Shown here one piece after another: positions 55,401-64,000 of a stretch of DNA of 64,000 nt; position 1 is the stretch's first letter, and each line of letters begins with the position of its first letter. The notes under the pieces were generated by a model. The model made no database searches, was not told the origin of the DNA, and worked only from the letters and a program-made list of their open reading frames with translations. This DNA comes from Aphanothece hegewaldii CCALA 016 (GTDB lineage Bacteria > Cyanobacteriota > Cyanobacteriia > Cyanobacteriales > Microcystaceae), in the NCBI RefSeq assembly GCF_003007785.1, contig NZ_PXOH01000003.1:62001-126000 (forward strand), given 5' to 3'. The position numbers and the translations under genes were made by a program.

Positions 55401-55474
55401 AGTCATCAGTAATCACTTAAAAAAACTTTCATCCCTATAACTGATTACTGGTAACTGATGACTGATAACTGTAG
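55401..55474. repeat. Degenerate CTGATTA-type heptamer repeat with inverted copy
   Basis: AGTCATCAGTAATCA (55401-55415) is the inverted form of CTGATTACTGGTAACTGATG (55441-55460); the latter is four degenerate heptamers. It is the same family as the repeat at 18743 and the fragment near 4517. It fills the gap between the Asp-box protein and the epimerase. Confidence 0.65.
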
Positions 55475-55505
55475 GGTACAGATTGTGAATTACATCATTG
55501 ATTCA

Positions 55506-57746
55506 TTAAGGCAAAACGACTTTATGTGATGATTTTGGTAGTCGTATTTTTCTAGTTAGCTTGAACAATCTCCAAAGGAAATAACTAAAAAGTGCGATCA
55601 ACAGAGTGAAAACGATTTTACGCTCAATGGCATTGGTAATGATGAAATACAGAATACTCAACCAATTATAGTTTTTATAATCAATTTGAAGAGGTTGCCA
55701 TGTCAAGCCACCATCAGTCGATTTAGTTAACTCCCTGTCGGTTGCTCCATAAATTGTTTGATCAACAGAATAAGACCGAGAAAATTTAATTGAACCATGT
55801 AAGGTTTTATTAATTCTGCTAAATGTTTGTCCATCATCCATCGTTTTAAACAAACCTTGTCCTTTCAGATTGAGCAAAAAAGTTCGATCATTTTGATAAT
55901 TGGGTGAGATAATAATATTTTCGACATTACTATCTTTTTTATAAGCTTCATTATCTAGCTGCTCCCAAGTTTCTCCAAGATCACGAGAGATAAAAAGACC
56001 GAGAGATGTACCAGCAAATATCGTTTTATCATTTTTATAGTTGGGGGAAATTGCTAGTTTTATAATAGCTTTGCGTAGAGCATAATTGTTATGCAATGAA
56101 TGCCAATTTTTTCCGCCATCAACAGATTGCTTGATTCCTCCTGAAAAACCTACTAAATAGAGGGTTTGATCGACTGCAAAATTAGGAGATATCGCTATAG
56201 AAATTCCTTGAATCGCTTCTTCTCCTTGATCTCCAATCGCTGTAAAGTTTTCTCCACCATCAGTTGAGCGCAGAATTTTTCCTTGATGAGTCACTAAATA
56301 AATAGTTTGATCATTTTTAAAATTGGGAGATATTGCCATATAAGAATCTGCTTTTAATGATTCTGGCACCCAATATTTATTCCAGTGCTTCCCTCCATCA
56401 GTTGTTTTTAAAAGGCATCCCCAACTACTGGCGAAGAGAGTTTTATCAAAACGATAATTTGGCGAAAAATCAAAGGATATAATATTAGTGAGAAGATGTT
56501 GTTTAAGGAGACGATCTAGCTGTATTCCATGATCAATACTTTGCCAAGTTTTGCCTTGATTATGACTAATATATGGTGAGTTATGTAAAGTCGATACAGC
56601 CAAGGTTTTATCATTTTTGTAGTTAGGAGATATGGCGATTTTATGTATATTTTTCGACCGATCTAGTGCAATATTCGTATCTTGCCAATTTTTACCGCCA
56701 TTTATTGATTTAAATAATCCATCAAATCCAGCTACGAAAATAGTACCATCTTTGCTAAAATCAGGAGACATAGAAATAACTGGAAAGTGAGGACTTAGCC
56801 AAGTCATAGCTTGCGCGACTTTTTTTAGACCTTGGTTCAATTTTTGCCAACTCGTGCCGCCATCATTAGATTGAAATAAGCCATCTTCCCAAGCGGAAAC
56901 AATGAGAGTTTTATCTTGTTTATAATTAGGAGATATTGCCAGATCAGCAATATTAAGATTGGTGAGACCCTGATTGATTGAAGTAAAAGTTTTTCCTTCA
57001 TCAATGGTTTTAAATATTCCTTCTTTTTTCGTTCCAATAAAAAAAGTATGATCGGATGTGAAATTAGGAGAAATCTTAATATCGCTAATCATTCCACTAT
57101 TTTTGAAGTGAGCTAATGGTTGCCAATTTTCTCCTAAATTTTTAGACAGATAAAGTTGACCTTGACTATCTCCTATAAGAATTTGATTTTCTAGATGAGG
57201 AAAATAAGCACTCGCTGTTATTTTTTGATTATTCCCAATGATTGAAGACCAACTTTTCCCCTCATTTTTGGTTTGATATAGTCCTTGTTCTTTCCCGATA
57301 GCTAAAACAAAATCAGAAGAATTTGGAGAAACCAAAACTTTTTTAATATTTAAGTTTTCTAAACCTTGAGTAACTTTGTCCCATGTTTCTCCACTATTTT
57401 TAGAGCGATAAACTCCATCGCCAAAAGAGGATAAAAATAAGTTTTCAGGCGACTGAGCAGAAATCGCCAAGGAAGATAAATTATACTGATTATCTAATCC
57501 TTCTTCAATTCTTTTCCAGCTACGCCCCCTATCTTCTGACTTAAATAAATTACCCCATGAATTAAGACCAATTTCGACTATATGATAAACGGTTTTATCC
57601 TGAGCATAATTGGGGGATACTTTGGTATCAATCACAACATCATGGGGAATATGTGCAAATGCAGCATTTACATTAAAAAAGAAAAAAGTTAAGAGTGATA
57701 GTCCTAAAAAAACCATCACTCTTAATCTTGACGATATTCCATTCAT
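55506..57746 (-). CDS. Exported, membrane-anchored protein with 14 Asp-box (BNR) repeats
   Basis: 746 residues from ATG 57746; an in-frame TTG at 57815 would overlap the next gene. A signal peptide (VMVFLGLSLLTFFFF, then NVNAAFA) is followed by 14 repeats of a YCF48/sialidase-like propeller, each with ISPNYxxDxT and an Asp box such as SEDRGRSW, SNDGGTSW, STDGGLTW (I count 14). A C-terminal span (KIVFTLLIALFSYFLW) and a basic tail anchor it to the membrane. It does not have sialidase catalytic residues that I can see. Probably a scaffold or ligand binder at the cell surface. A paralogue starts at the right edge of the window. Confidence 0.87.
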   Translation of the reverse strand: MNGISSRLRVMVFLGLSLLTFFFFNVNAAFAHIPHDVVIDTKVSPNYAQDKTVYHIVEIGLNSWGNLFKSEDRGRSWKRIEEGLDNQYNLSSLAISAQSPENLFLSSFGDGVYRSKNSGETWDKVTQGLENLNIKKVLVSPNSSDFVLAIGKEQGLYQTKNEGKSWSSIIGNNQKITASAYFPHLENQILIGDSQGQLYLSKNLGENWQPLAHFKNSGMISDIKISPNFTSDHTFFIGTKKEGIFKTIDEGKTFTSINQGLTNLNIADLAISPNYKQDKTLIVSAWEDGLFQSNDGGTSWQKLNQGLKKVAQAMTWLSPHFPVISMSPDFSKDGTIFVAGFDGLFKSINGGKNWQDTNIALDRSKNIHKIAISPNYKNDKTLAVSTLHNSPYISHNQGKTWQSIDHGIQLDRLLKQHLLTNIISFDFSPNYRFDKTLFASSWGCLLKTTDGGKHWNKYWVPESLKADSYMAISPNFKNDQTIYLVTHQGKILRSTDGGENFTAIGDQGEEAIQGISIAISPNFAVDQTLYLVGFSGGIKQSVDGGKNWHSLHNNYALRKAIIKLAISPNYKNDKTIFAGTSLGLFISRDLGETWEQLDNEAYKKDSNVENIIISPNYQNDRTFLLNLKGQGLFKTMDDGQTFSRINKTLHGSIKFSRSYSVDQTIYGATDRELTKSTDGGLTWQPLQIDYKNYNWLSILYFIITNAIERKIVFTLLIALFSYFLWRLFKLTRKIRLPKSSHKVVLP

Positions 57747-57795
57747 TTGTTTTATGCAACTTTTAAGAAAGGATATTGATGAACACAATTGATTC

Positions 57796-59172
57796 TTAAA
57801 TTTCTGGTTGGGCAAAAGTCGGCATTTTACTAGGTCGGTAAGCGATCGCAGAATCAGTTCTAGGAGATTTCCACGTAATCATCTGAGTGAAGAAATAGGC
57901 ATTTTGTTCAGCCCGCAAACGATCGCAGAGTCGGCCTTGGGGAATTTCCACATCATCGTAAGTCAGGACTTGATCTCTGGCGATATCACGTTTAAGACGA
58001 CATCCTTCAGCTAAACCCATTGGTAAGAGGTTTTGCGTTTGAACGATCTCCGCTTTTTCGCATTGACCGTAAGTCATGTAATAACCGATACCATCTAAAA
58101 CATCACCTGCTTTAAGATTAATTTTGGCAGTAGCCACTACATCTACTTTCGGCTCGGCGATGGGAGACATGACGGCATCCCGACAAAGAACCGCCCGCGC
58201 AACCGAGAGAGGGACTTCAAAATGGCACAGATGATAGGGGGTGTAAAAACTATAGAGAGGTCCCTCACCTAATTTATAGAGATTTAGGTAATGACGTTGT
58301 TTAGGATCGTCATGAGTGGCAAAAACAAAGACACCGGGACCTGGTTGAGAACCGACGACATAATCAACAATGCCCCCCAATTCTTTAAGCTGGTCAACAT
58401 TATACATTGAGGTCATTTCATCCACATGACCTGAGTGGGTATAGCCATACATTCCCCGTTGTGCTACGGTCATTCCAGTGGCATTAGCGACGATCGCCTG
58501 TTCAAAAGAAATCTTTGTCCCATCAGCAAAACTCGTGACCATGTGGGCTTTTTGACCCCAACGTTTAGCGAAACTTTCTTGAGTGGTTGGGTTACGATAG
58601 GGATCTTGGAGTCCTTTGATGTTGCCGCAGAGTAGGGGCGTGAGACCGATACTTTTGACGAAGCGATAGAGATTCATTTCTACGCCTGGTTGATCTCCGT
58701 CACAAGCACTGAGGATAATTCCTGCACGATCGGCATAAACTTTAAGAATACAGCCGACTGTTCCATCGAGTTCAGCATTCATCAAGATGATGTGTTTGCG
58801 GTGTGCGATCGCGTTCATGGCCACATGAGCCGAAAACTCAATCGATCCTGTTACTTCGATTAATGCCTCAATATTATCAGCTTGACACAATAGCATTGCA
58901 TCTTCGGTGACTGTGTATTGGTCAGATGCGATCGCTGATTCTAGAGCGGTTAGGGTATTAACGACTTTAATGTCTTCGACACCCGCTTCGTTATAAGCTT
59001 GTTTAGCTCCTTCAAGATTTCGATTTGAGATGGCGACCAATTTCATACCCGGAACTGAGTTAATGATTTGATTCGCAATGCCTCGCCCCATAAACCCTGC
59101 TCCAATCATGCCGACTCTGATGGGTTTGCCCACTTCGGCACGGACTTTGAGCATTTTGTCGATAATAATCAT
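57796..59172 (-). CDS. NAD(P)-dependent oxidoreductase with SAF domain
   Basis: 458 residues from ATG 59172, which follows the epimerase stop by 2 bp and has AGGAG inside the end of that gene. Rossmann motif GMIGAGFMGRGIANQI near residue 20; a C-terminal SAF-like domain (KINLKAGDVLDGIGYYMTYG, then LKRDIARDQVLTYDDVEIP). The layout resembles homoserine dehydrogenase-like or Gfo/Idh/MocA sugar enzymes found in polysaccharide loci. The substrate is not known. Co-transcribed with the dTDP-sugar epimerase gene. Confidence 0.88.
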   Translation of the reverse strand: MIIIDKMLKVRAEVGKPIRVGMIGAGFMGRGIANQIINSVPGMKLVAISNRNLEGAKQAYNEAGVEDIKVVNTLTALESAIASDQYTVTEDAMLLCQADNIEALIEVTGSIEFSAHVAMNAIAHRKHIILMNAELDGTVGCILKVYADRAGIILSACDGDQPGVEMNLYRFVKSIGLTPLLCGNIKGLQDPYRNPTTQESFAKRWGQKAHMVTSFADGTKISFEQAIVANATGMTVAQRGMYGYTHSGHVDEMTSMYNVDQLKELGGIVDYVVGSQPGPGVFVFATHDDPKQRHYLNLYKLGEGPLYSFYTPYHLCHFEVPLSVARAVLCRDAVMSPIAEPKVDVVATAKINLKAGDVLDGIGYYMTYGQCEKAEIVQTQNLLPMGLAEGCRLKRDIARDQVLTYDDVEIPQGRLCDRLRAEQNAYFFTQMITWKSPRTDSAIAYRPSKMPTFAQPEI

Positions 59173-59174
59173 GA

Positions 59175-59720
59175 TTAAACTCCTACTGTAATTTTTTGTA
59201 ATAAGGGCCAAGTGGCATCTTTCGCACTAATTTTACTGACGCTCAAAGGCCATTTAATGCCTAAGAGTGGGTCATCATACCGTAAACCTCTTTCACATCC
59301 GGGGGTGTAAAATTCACCGACTTGGTAGATCACCTCAGCTTCATCGGTTAATGTTTGATAACCATGAGCAAACATTTCTGGAACATAAAGCGATCGTCGA
59401 TTTTCGGCTGTGAGCATTACCCCGATATGTTGGAGAAAAGTGAAAGATTCTGGACGCATATCGACAATGACATCGTAAATTGCACCTTGAGTACAACGAA
59501 TTAATTTTGTTTCCGTTGCGGGTAGGGTTTGATAGTGCATTCCTCGAAGGGTTCCTTTTTGGTAGTTGAAAGATAGATTGCATTGAGCGACTACCGGCTT
59601 TAAACCATGAGTTTCTAATTCATTCGCACAAAAAGTACGAGCAAAGAAACCGCGTTCATCTTGCCGAGGTTCTAAGTCGATGATGTATGCTCCTTTGAGT
59701 TTTGTTTCGCTAAATTTCAT
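59175..59720 (-). CDS. rfbC: dTDP-4-dehydrorhamnose 3,5-epimerase-family protein
   Basis: 181 residues. DERGFFARTFC, the catalytic-His region TLRGMHYQTLP near 58, and YVPEMFAHGYQTLTDEAEVIYQV match RfbC cupins. It epimerises dTDP-4-keto-6-deoxyglucose or a related 4-keto sugar. RfbA, B and D are not nearby, so the route could be to a different deoxysugar. Its stop lies 2 bp before the downstream oxidoreductase ATG. Confidence 0.92.
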   Translation of the reverse strand: MKFSETKLKGAYIIDLEPRQDERGFFARTFCANELETHGLKPVVAQCNLSFNYQKGTLRGMHYQTLPATETKLIRCTQGAIYDVIVDMRPESFTFLQHIGVMLTAENRRSLYVPEMFAHGYQTLTDEAEVIYQVGEFYTPGCERGLRYDDPLLGIKWPLSVSKISAKDATWPLLQKITVGV

Positions 59721-60248
59721 AATTTCTTTCCGTTTAAATTGGGGGATAACGTTATTAGTTAGAACAAAAAATCAGCTTTTCAATCTAATTTATGGGCTTA
59801 AAAGGCGCAGGATTCGATTAGAAAGATCAGCACATAAGCCAAATTTATTAATTAAATATTTTTGATACATATTATTTAATATATTAAAATTTATTTGATT
59901 TTACGACAATTTTGTGTATGTTTTTTTTGCAAAATATATCTACTTCAATATTTAACTTTCTGGTGTTAATTTCAACTCAATACAAACATTGAGTTAAGAA
60001 TGACTACAAAAACAGTAAGGAGCCGAAAAACCTACTCTAATTTGGCTTCAGTTTTGATTTGAGCCATTTTATCTTAGGAATTGAGTGAGCTACATTGTCC
60101 ACGTAAGTAACTATTAATTTTTACTTAAGTAGATTCTCGGATAAGTCTAAAGGAGCTATTAATAACTTAGTTGATTTCCTCATAGCTGTCTTACGGTCTT
60201 ACTTCTTATCTTGGGTAAATACGGATACACATTTCAAGGAAAAATTAA
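59721..60248. other. 528-bp intergenic region without a supported gene
   Basis: Very AT-rich divergent gap between rfbC (minus) and the PEP-CTERM gene (plus). It must carry promoters for both. Only tiny chance frames were seen; no RNA or repeat was recognised. The PEP-CTERM gene has AAGGAAAAATT just before its ATG, a usable ribosome binding site. Confidence 0.5.
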
Positions 60249-61328
60249 ATGATCAGTAGTCCGCAAAAGAATCCTCTTACTATTCACTTTTGTAATAGTT
60301 TGCTGTCCAAATTAGCTATTAGTATTGTTGCCTTACCGCTTACCTTAGTCAGTACACCATCAGAAGCCGCCATTATTAAGCAATACGACTTTGAGAGTGG
60401 AAATTATAATGGAGTCAACCGACAATATCAAGATAAAACCTGTAGCAAAAGTAGTGACTATATCGACAACAGCCTGTTTGATATCGTAGATTCACCAGGG
60501 GGAAGAAGTGGCAAAGCCGTCAGACATAATATTGAAAATTGTGATGAACGTAGCGAATTCGTCGTGCCAATCGGAACCTTAAAAGCGGGTGAAGAATATT
60601 GGATTGGCTGGAGTATGCTTTTGCCGACCAACCATAACACACCAGGACGCGAATCTTACACCATCACTCAACAAATGAGTTTTCAGAATACTTGTTGGGT
60701 AAATGCTAATGGACCCAACTGTAATAATCTGCTTAAATTGCTTGATGGTTCGATTGTCCCCTTAAAGGGCGCACCGATTAATGCCCTTAGACCCAGTGTT
60801 GATGGAACCAGTCTTGAGTATCACCTTTTTAATTATCTAAGCACCGACTCACAAGGGCGACATCTTTTCGAGCTAAAAATCTTTACCATGCCAGCTATGG
60901 TTAATAAGTGGCAAGATTTTGTCATGTATCTCGACTTATCGAGTGACCCCAATGAAGCCAGATTTAAACTGTGGAAGAATGACAAGCTTTATATTAATGA
61001 AGCTGTACGGTTGCTGCCACCTGGTGTAGGAAATTTGGGAGATTGGAAATACGGTGCTTACAATGGTGAACCTGGCAATGGTGAACGAACTCTTTATACC
61101 GATGAGCTTCGGGTTGGCGATAGTGCATCCACTTATTTAGATGTTGTTAATCCTGTCAGAAGAAGTAAATTAATTGGATTACAACAAAATCCAAGTTCTG
61201 CCGATTTCCAATTATTAGCAGCCGAAGAATCCTCTATTGATGCTGCTTCAGTTCCAGAACCGAGTATGTTGGCCGGTTTATTAACCATTGTTGGGGCTGC
61301 TTTGAGTTTGAAGTTAAAGCGTAACTAG
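60249..61328 (+). CDS. PEP-CTERM polysaccharide lyase-like secreted protein
   Basis: 359 residues. A signal peptide (about 20-40, ISIVALPLTLVSTPSEAA) is followed by a jelly-roll domain with FESGNYNG, AVRHNIENCDERSE, YWIGWSMLLPTNHN and the late YTDELRVGDSAS, resembling the heparin lyase I-like family. The last 26 residues form a PEP-CTERM sorting tail: VPEP, a hydrophobic span, then KLKRN. It is a probable client of the exosortase at 24907 and may trim or remodel the extracellular polysaccharide. Four or more cysteines (TCSKSSD, ENCDERS, NTCWVN, NCNN) fit disulfides. Confidence 0.88.
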   Translation: MISSPQKNPLTIHFCNSLLSKLAISIVALPLTLVSTPSEAAIIKQYDFESGNYNGVNRQYQDKTCSKSSDYIDNSLFDIVDSPGGRSGKAVRHNIENCDERSEFVVPIGTLKAGEEYWIGWSMLLPTNHNTPGRESYTITQQMSFQNTCWVNANGPNCNNLLKLLDGSIVPLKGAPINALRPSVDGTSLEYHLFNYLSTDSQGRHLFELKIFTMPAMVNKWQDFVMYLDLSSDPNEARFKLWKNDKLYINEAVRLLPPGVGNLGDWKYGAYNGEPGNGERTLYTDELRVGDSASTYLDVVNPVRRSKLIGLQQNPSSADFQLLAAEESSIDAASVPEPSMLAGLLTIVGAALSLKLKRN

Positions 61329-61420
61329 ACAGTTGTCTAGATGCAGTTAGTCTTTTTTGAAATTTTGTCATTGTTTTAACTCGTAATTAGAGGACGTAAA
61401 TTAAGTTTACGCATAATATT

Positions 61421-62836
61421 ATGGCGACAATATCGGGAACAAATGCTAGTGATAATTTGTTAGGAACAAGTGCCAATGATATAATTTACGGCTATGACGG
61501 GAATGATACCCTTGATGGCGGACTTGGTGCGGATACGCTCTATGGTGGAAAAGGAGACGATATCTATATTATTAATAACGTCGGCGATAAAATTGTTGAA
61601 ATTTCAGCCGAGGGAATTGATACAGTACGCGCTCTGATCAACTATACACTCGGAGAATATGTCAATAACTTAACCTTGATTGGTACTGCTTCCATTAATG
61701 CCACTGGAAATGAGTATGATAATGTCGTGATTGGCAATCAAGGAAATAACATTTTACAAGGAGCCGCCGGAAAAGATACCATCATTGGGGGAAGTGGGAC
61801 AGATAAAATCGTAGAAACTGGAGATTTTAGTTATACGTTGACGAATACCAGTCTCACTCGAATGTCTCCTAGTGCATCAACTCCTAATACGTTTAGTTCA
61901 AATACCCCTATTGCGATCGCTGACTATTTGGCTGTTACCTCTACCATAAATGTTAGTGGAGTATCGAGTAATATTAGTGATCTCAATGTTCAAGTCAACA
62001 TCAGTCATACTTGGAATAGTGATCTAAGAGTGTTTTTAATCAATCCATTGGGAACCCAAATCAAGTTATTTTCTGAAGTGGGGATCGGTGGCAAGGGATT
62101 TATTAATACAATTTTAGATGATGAGGCTAGTACATCCATCACCAAGGGCAGTGGTACTTTTACAGGAACGTTTCGCCCTGAAAGTATGTTATCCAGTTTT
62201 GATGGGACAAATCCTAACGGTAGCTGGAAACTCAAAATTATTGATGCTGCCGAAGGAGATATCGGAACCCTCAATAGTTGGGCTGTTACTTTTAATTCAC
62301 AAGGAACACCTCCAAACCCCAACTCAGAAGTTGACACCCTCAGTGAGATTGAACAAGCTAACTTAACGGGAGGAAATAGCAATAATAAGTTAGATGCAAC
62401 AACCTTTACTGTGGGTTCCGTCACCCTTAATGGGAGCTTGGGTAACGATACTTTAATTGGCAGCCGTAGCAACGATACCATCATTGGGGGCTTGGGTAAC
62501 GATATCCTAACTGGTGGTCTAGGGAGCGATCGTTTTACCTATAATGCCAAAGGGGAAGGCATTGATCAGATTACTGATTTTAATACGGTTGATGATACGA
62601 TCGTTGTTTCTGCTACAGGTTTTGGCGGTGGCCTCACTATTGGTACAACAGTTAGTACGAGTCAATGGTTTATCGGAACAGCAGCTACAACCGCCAGTCA
62701 TCGCTTTATCTATAACAACACCAACGGCAATCTATTTTTTGATGTCGATGGCAATGGAGCAAATGCAGCGATACAGTTAGCAATATTGAGCGGTATGCCT
62801 ACTCTCAGTCAAAATGACATCTTAGTAATAGCTTGA
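61421..62836 (+). CDS. RTX calcium-binding protein with a P-domain
   Basis: 471 residues. RTX nonapeptides lie at the start (GYDGNDTLDGGLGADTLYGG) and again near 345-385 (LGNDTLIGSRSNDTIIGGLG). Between them, about 150-300, is a proprotein-convertase P-domain (NVQVNISHTWNSDLRVFLINP through GSWKLKIIDAAEGDIGTLNSW). No peptidase domain is present. The C-terminal region (FGGGLTIGTTVSTSQWFIG) resembles type I secretion RTX tails. Ca2+ should drive folding outside the cell. It follows the PEP-CTERM gene in the same direction (92-bp gap) and its end overlaps the convergent sulfotransferase gene by 15 bp. Confidence 0.9.
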   Translation: MATISGTNASDNLLGTSANDIIYGYDGNDTLDGGLGADTLYGGKGDDIYIINNVGDKIVEISAEGIDTVRALINYTLGEYVNNLTLIGTASINATGNEYDNVVIGNQGNNILQGAAGKDTIIGGSGTDKIVETGDFSYTLTNTSLTRMSPSASTPNTFSSNTPIAIADYLAVTSTINVSGVSSNISDLNVQVNISHTWNSDLRVFLINPLGTQIKLFSEVGIGGKGFINTILDDEASTSITKGSGTFTGTFRPESMLSSFDGTNPNGSWKLKIIDAAEGDIGTLNSWAVTFNSQGTPPNPNSEVDTLSEIEQANLTGGNSNNKLDATTFTVGSVTLNGSLGNDTLIGSRSNDTIIGGLGNDILTGGLGSDRFTYNAKGEGIDQITDFNTVDDTIVVSATGFGGGLTIGTTVSTSQWFIGTAATTASHRFIYNNTNGNLFFDVDGNGANAAIQLAILSGMPTLSQNDILVIA

Positions 62837-63643
62837 TGAGACGGGAACGGCATCTGTAGATACTGACTCAAAAGTATAGCCAAACATTGCGAGTTCTTTT
62901 CCTAATTCTTCCTCGACAAATTTTCGAGCTTGTAAAGAATAATAATCCTGATAAGGAATCTTATCAGGTGTTTTGTTTGTATGAGGAATCGAAATAAATT
63001 CATTTATTCCTACTTTTTTCAGGATTCGATTAAAATCTCTTTCCAGATGTTCATGATAAATGATTTCATCAACCCCCTCAATATAAGGATAAGCAATATT
63101 TATTTTTAGAGCATCTTTAGTCAGACATAGTGCATTTCTTTTTAAGTAAGATTTAAATTCTGATGCTACCCATTTATCAAATCGCTGAGGTAAAACAATT
63201 TTCCTCCATAACCATTTTTCAAACCCTTCTAGTCGAGCTAATTTGATTTCTCGTTGAAATTTTCTGACATAAAGTTTACGATTGATTTTTCCTGAGCGAT
63301 TGGCAGGACTATTAGGGTCTTTAAGTTGTTCAATTAAACCCTCTTCCCACCAACGACCAGTACATCTTTGATAATCAGTCACCAAACGATCAAAGGGATT
63401 CCTTACTGTCGCAAATTTAACATAAGAATTTAGCTCTTTTTTAGTCACCAAATTAAAGTTAATCAACTGACTAACTGTATTATGCTTAATTCCGACTAAT
63501 TTATAACTACCGGCTAAGAGTAGATCTGATTTCGGGAGTTCTTCACCTCCAAACTTTTCGATTAAAACATCTGTAATAGATGAACAACCTGTACCCGGAA
63601 CTTGAATAAATAAAAGTTTGTAGTCACGACAAATAATAGCCAT
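62822..63643 (-). CDS. Sulfotransferase family 2-like protein
   Basis: 273 residues. The 5'-phosphosulfate-binding loop is IQVPGTGCSSITDVL near residue 13, and the 3'-phosphate loop is ATVRNPFDRLVTDYQR near 78. This is the HNK-1/family 2 pattern using PAPS as donor. No signal peptide or span, so cytoplasmic. It probably sulfates a sugar or another small substrate, and its position among EPS genes suggests a sulfated polysaccharide. The 3' end overlaps the RTX gene. Confidence 0.87.
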   Translation of the reverse strand: MAIICRDYKLLFIQVPGTGCSSITDVLIEKFGGEELPKSDLLLAGSYKLVGIKHNTVSQLINFNLVTKKELNSYVKFATVRNPFDRLVTDYQRCTGRWWEEGLIEQLKDPNSPANRSGKINRKLYVRKFQREIKLARLEGFEKWLWRKIVLPQRFDKWVASEFKSYLKRNALCLTKDALKINIAYPYIEGVDEIIYHEHLERDFNRILKKVGINEFISIPHTNKTPDKIPYQDYYSLQARKFVEEELGKELAMFGYTFESVSTDAVPVSSSYY

Positions 63644-63683
63644 ATGCCACCTTAGATATAAGAATTAATGACTGAATCAATTT

Positions 63684-64000
63684 TTAGATAGACACAGTAG
63701 ATAGGAAGATAAACACACCAATAAATGTCATTATTGCTACACCTGTTCTAAACAGAACTTTTTTCCAACGCTTCAGTAAGAAATAACCCAACATTGCAGC
63801 AACACTCGCAATTAAAAAGCGATAAATCGGTGAGTTAGTCAAACGAGCATAGGCATAAATAACAACATTTTTAACTTGTGGTTCGGGAATTGTAATAACT
63901 TTCCAAGATAAGCCCCCATCAGTTGATTTAAAGAGTTCAGTTCCCGAAAAACCATAAAGTGTTTTATCGAGTAAATAAGAAGGTGAAAATTGTATCGGCA
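63684..64000 (-). CDS. Paralogue of the Asp-box repeat membrane protein (partial)
   Basis: Only the C-terminal 105 residues are inside the window; the gene runs off the right edge. One repeat remains (FSPSYLLDKTLYGFSGTELF, then the Asp box STDGGLSW), followed by two C-terminal membrane spans (FLIASVAAMLGYFLLKRW and VAIMTFIGVFIFLSTV). It is homologous to the C-terminus of the 55506-57746 protein but has an extra span. The start and repeat number are unknown. Confidence 0.82.
   Translation of the reverse strand, partial: PIQFSPSYLLDKTLYGFSGTELFKSTDGGLSWKVITIPEPQVKNVVIYAYARLTNSPIYRFLIASVAAMLGYFLLKRWKKVLFRTGVAIMTFIGVFIFLSTVSI

Noticed and set aside
55506-57746. CRISPR-like periodic repeats
   Set aside because: The periodicity is at protein level (Asp-box propeller repeats of variable spacing), and the DNA repeats are not identical. 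No CRISPR array or cas gene was seen in the window.
59994-60060. Short plus-strand frame in the gap before the PEP-CTERM gene
   Set aside because: About 20 codons, no membrane or export features, no ribosome binding site.

Overview
This is chromosomal DNA of an AT-rich beta-cyanobacterium. Evidence for this: photosystem I psaM, ndhH of the photosynthetic NDH-1 complex, the beta-carboxysome shell gene ccmO divergent from the Rubisco chaperone raf1, a Tic20-family protein, an exosortase of the cyanobacterial type, and many GCGATCGC (HIP1) octamers. The genus cannot be fixed from the window; a unicellular Chroococcales-like lineage is plausible.

Layout. 1-9.6 kb: the C-terminally cut-off end of a UvrD-type helicase with a RelE-like N-terminal domain, an M48 membrane protease, a DUF760 protein, scpB, an orphan ABC ATPase, a DUF4912 protein, ndhH and a small HMA-like protein. 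9.6-15 kb: a royal-jelly/yellow-family secreted protein and an aldo/keto reductase, then a two-gene restriction-modification (RM) system (Bpu10I-like endonuclease and m5C methyltransferase). 15-22.8 kb: housekeeping genes (RNB exoribonuclease homologue, clpP, gmk, remA-like, a TerC-family gene, psaM). 22.8-30.1 kb: an ABC permease, a sugar aminotransferase, a probable cyanoexosortase B with its partner protein, a Wza-like export protein and a Wzc/GumC-like protein, forming an exopolysaccharide (EPS) and protein-sorting locus. 30.1-36 kb: comM-like ATPase, HIT protein, retropepsin-like protein, glyS, MntP-family exporter. 36-37.6 kb: a second RM system (controller, endonuclease, D12 adenine methylase) with recognisable operator palindromes. 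37.8-49.2 kb: squalene/phytoene synthase family, fabZ, Tic20, yvcK, tsaE, acyltransferase, raf1/ccmO, rimO, DEAD-box helicase, ruvC and tRNA-Gln(UUG). 49.2-64 kb: a surface and carbohydrate region with glycosyltransferases, a TetR regulator, a second SLBB export protein, nucleotide-sugar enzymes, two Asp-box repeat membrane proteins (the second cut by the right edge), a PEP-CTERM polysaccharide-lyase-like protein, an RTX/P-domain protein and a sulfotransferase.

How the genes fit together. The exosortase locus at 24.9-26.5 kb can process PEP-CTERM proteins, and one probable substrate is encoded at 60.2 kb. Two independent SLBB exporters, one Wzc-like protein, nucleotide-sugar enzymes, GT2 and GT14 glycosyltransferases, an acyltransferase and a sulfotransferase point to a modified, possibly sulfated, extracellular matrix. 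No CRISPR array, prophage or complete insertion sequence was seen. There are one clear and several possible miniature repeat elements. The most promising unusual items are the RelE-like/UvrD fusion, the operator architecture of the second RM system, the 14-motif Asp-box protein with its neighbouring paralogue, and an RNB protein whose metal-binding Asp cluster looks degraded.
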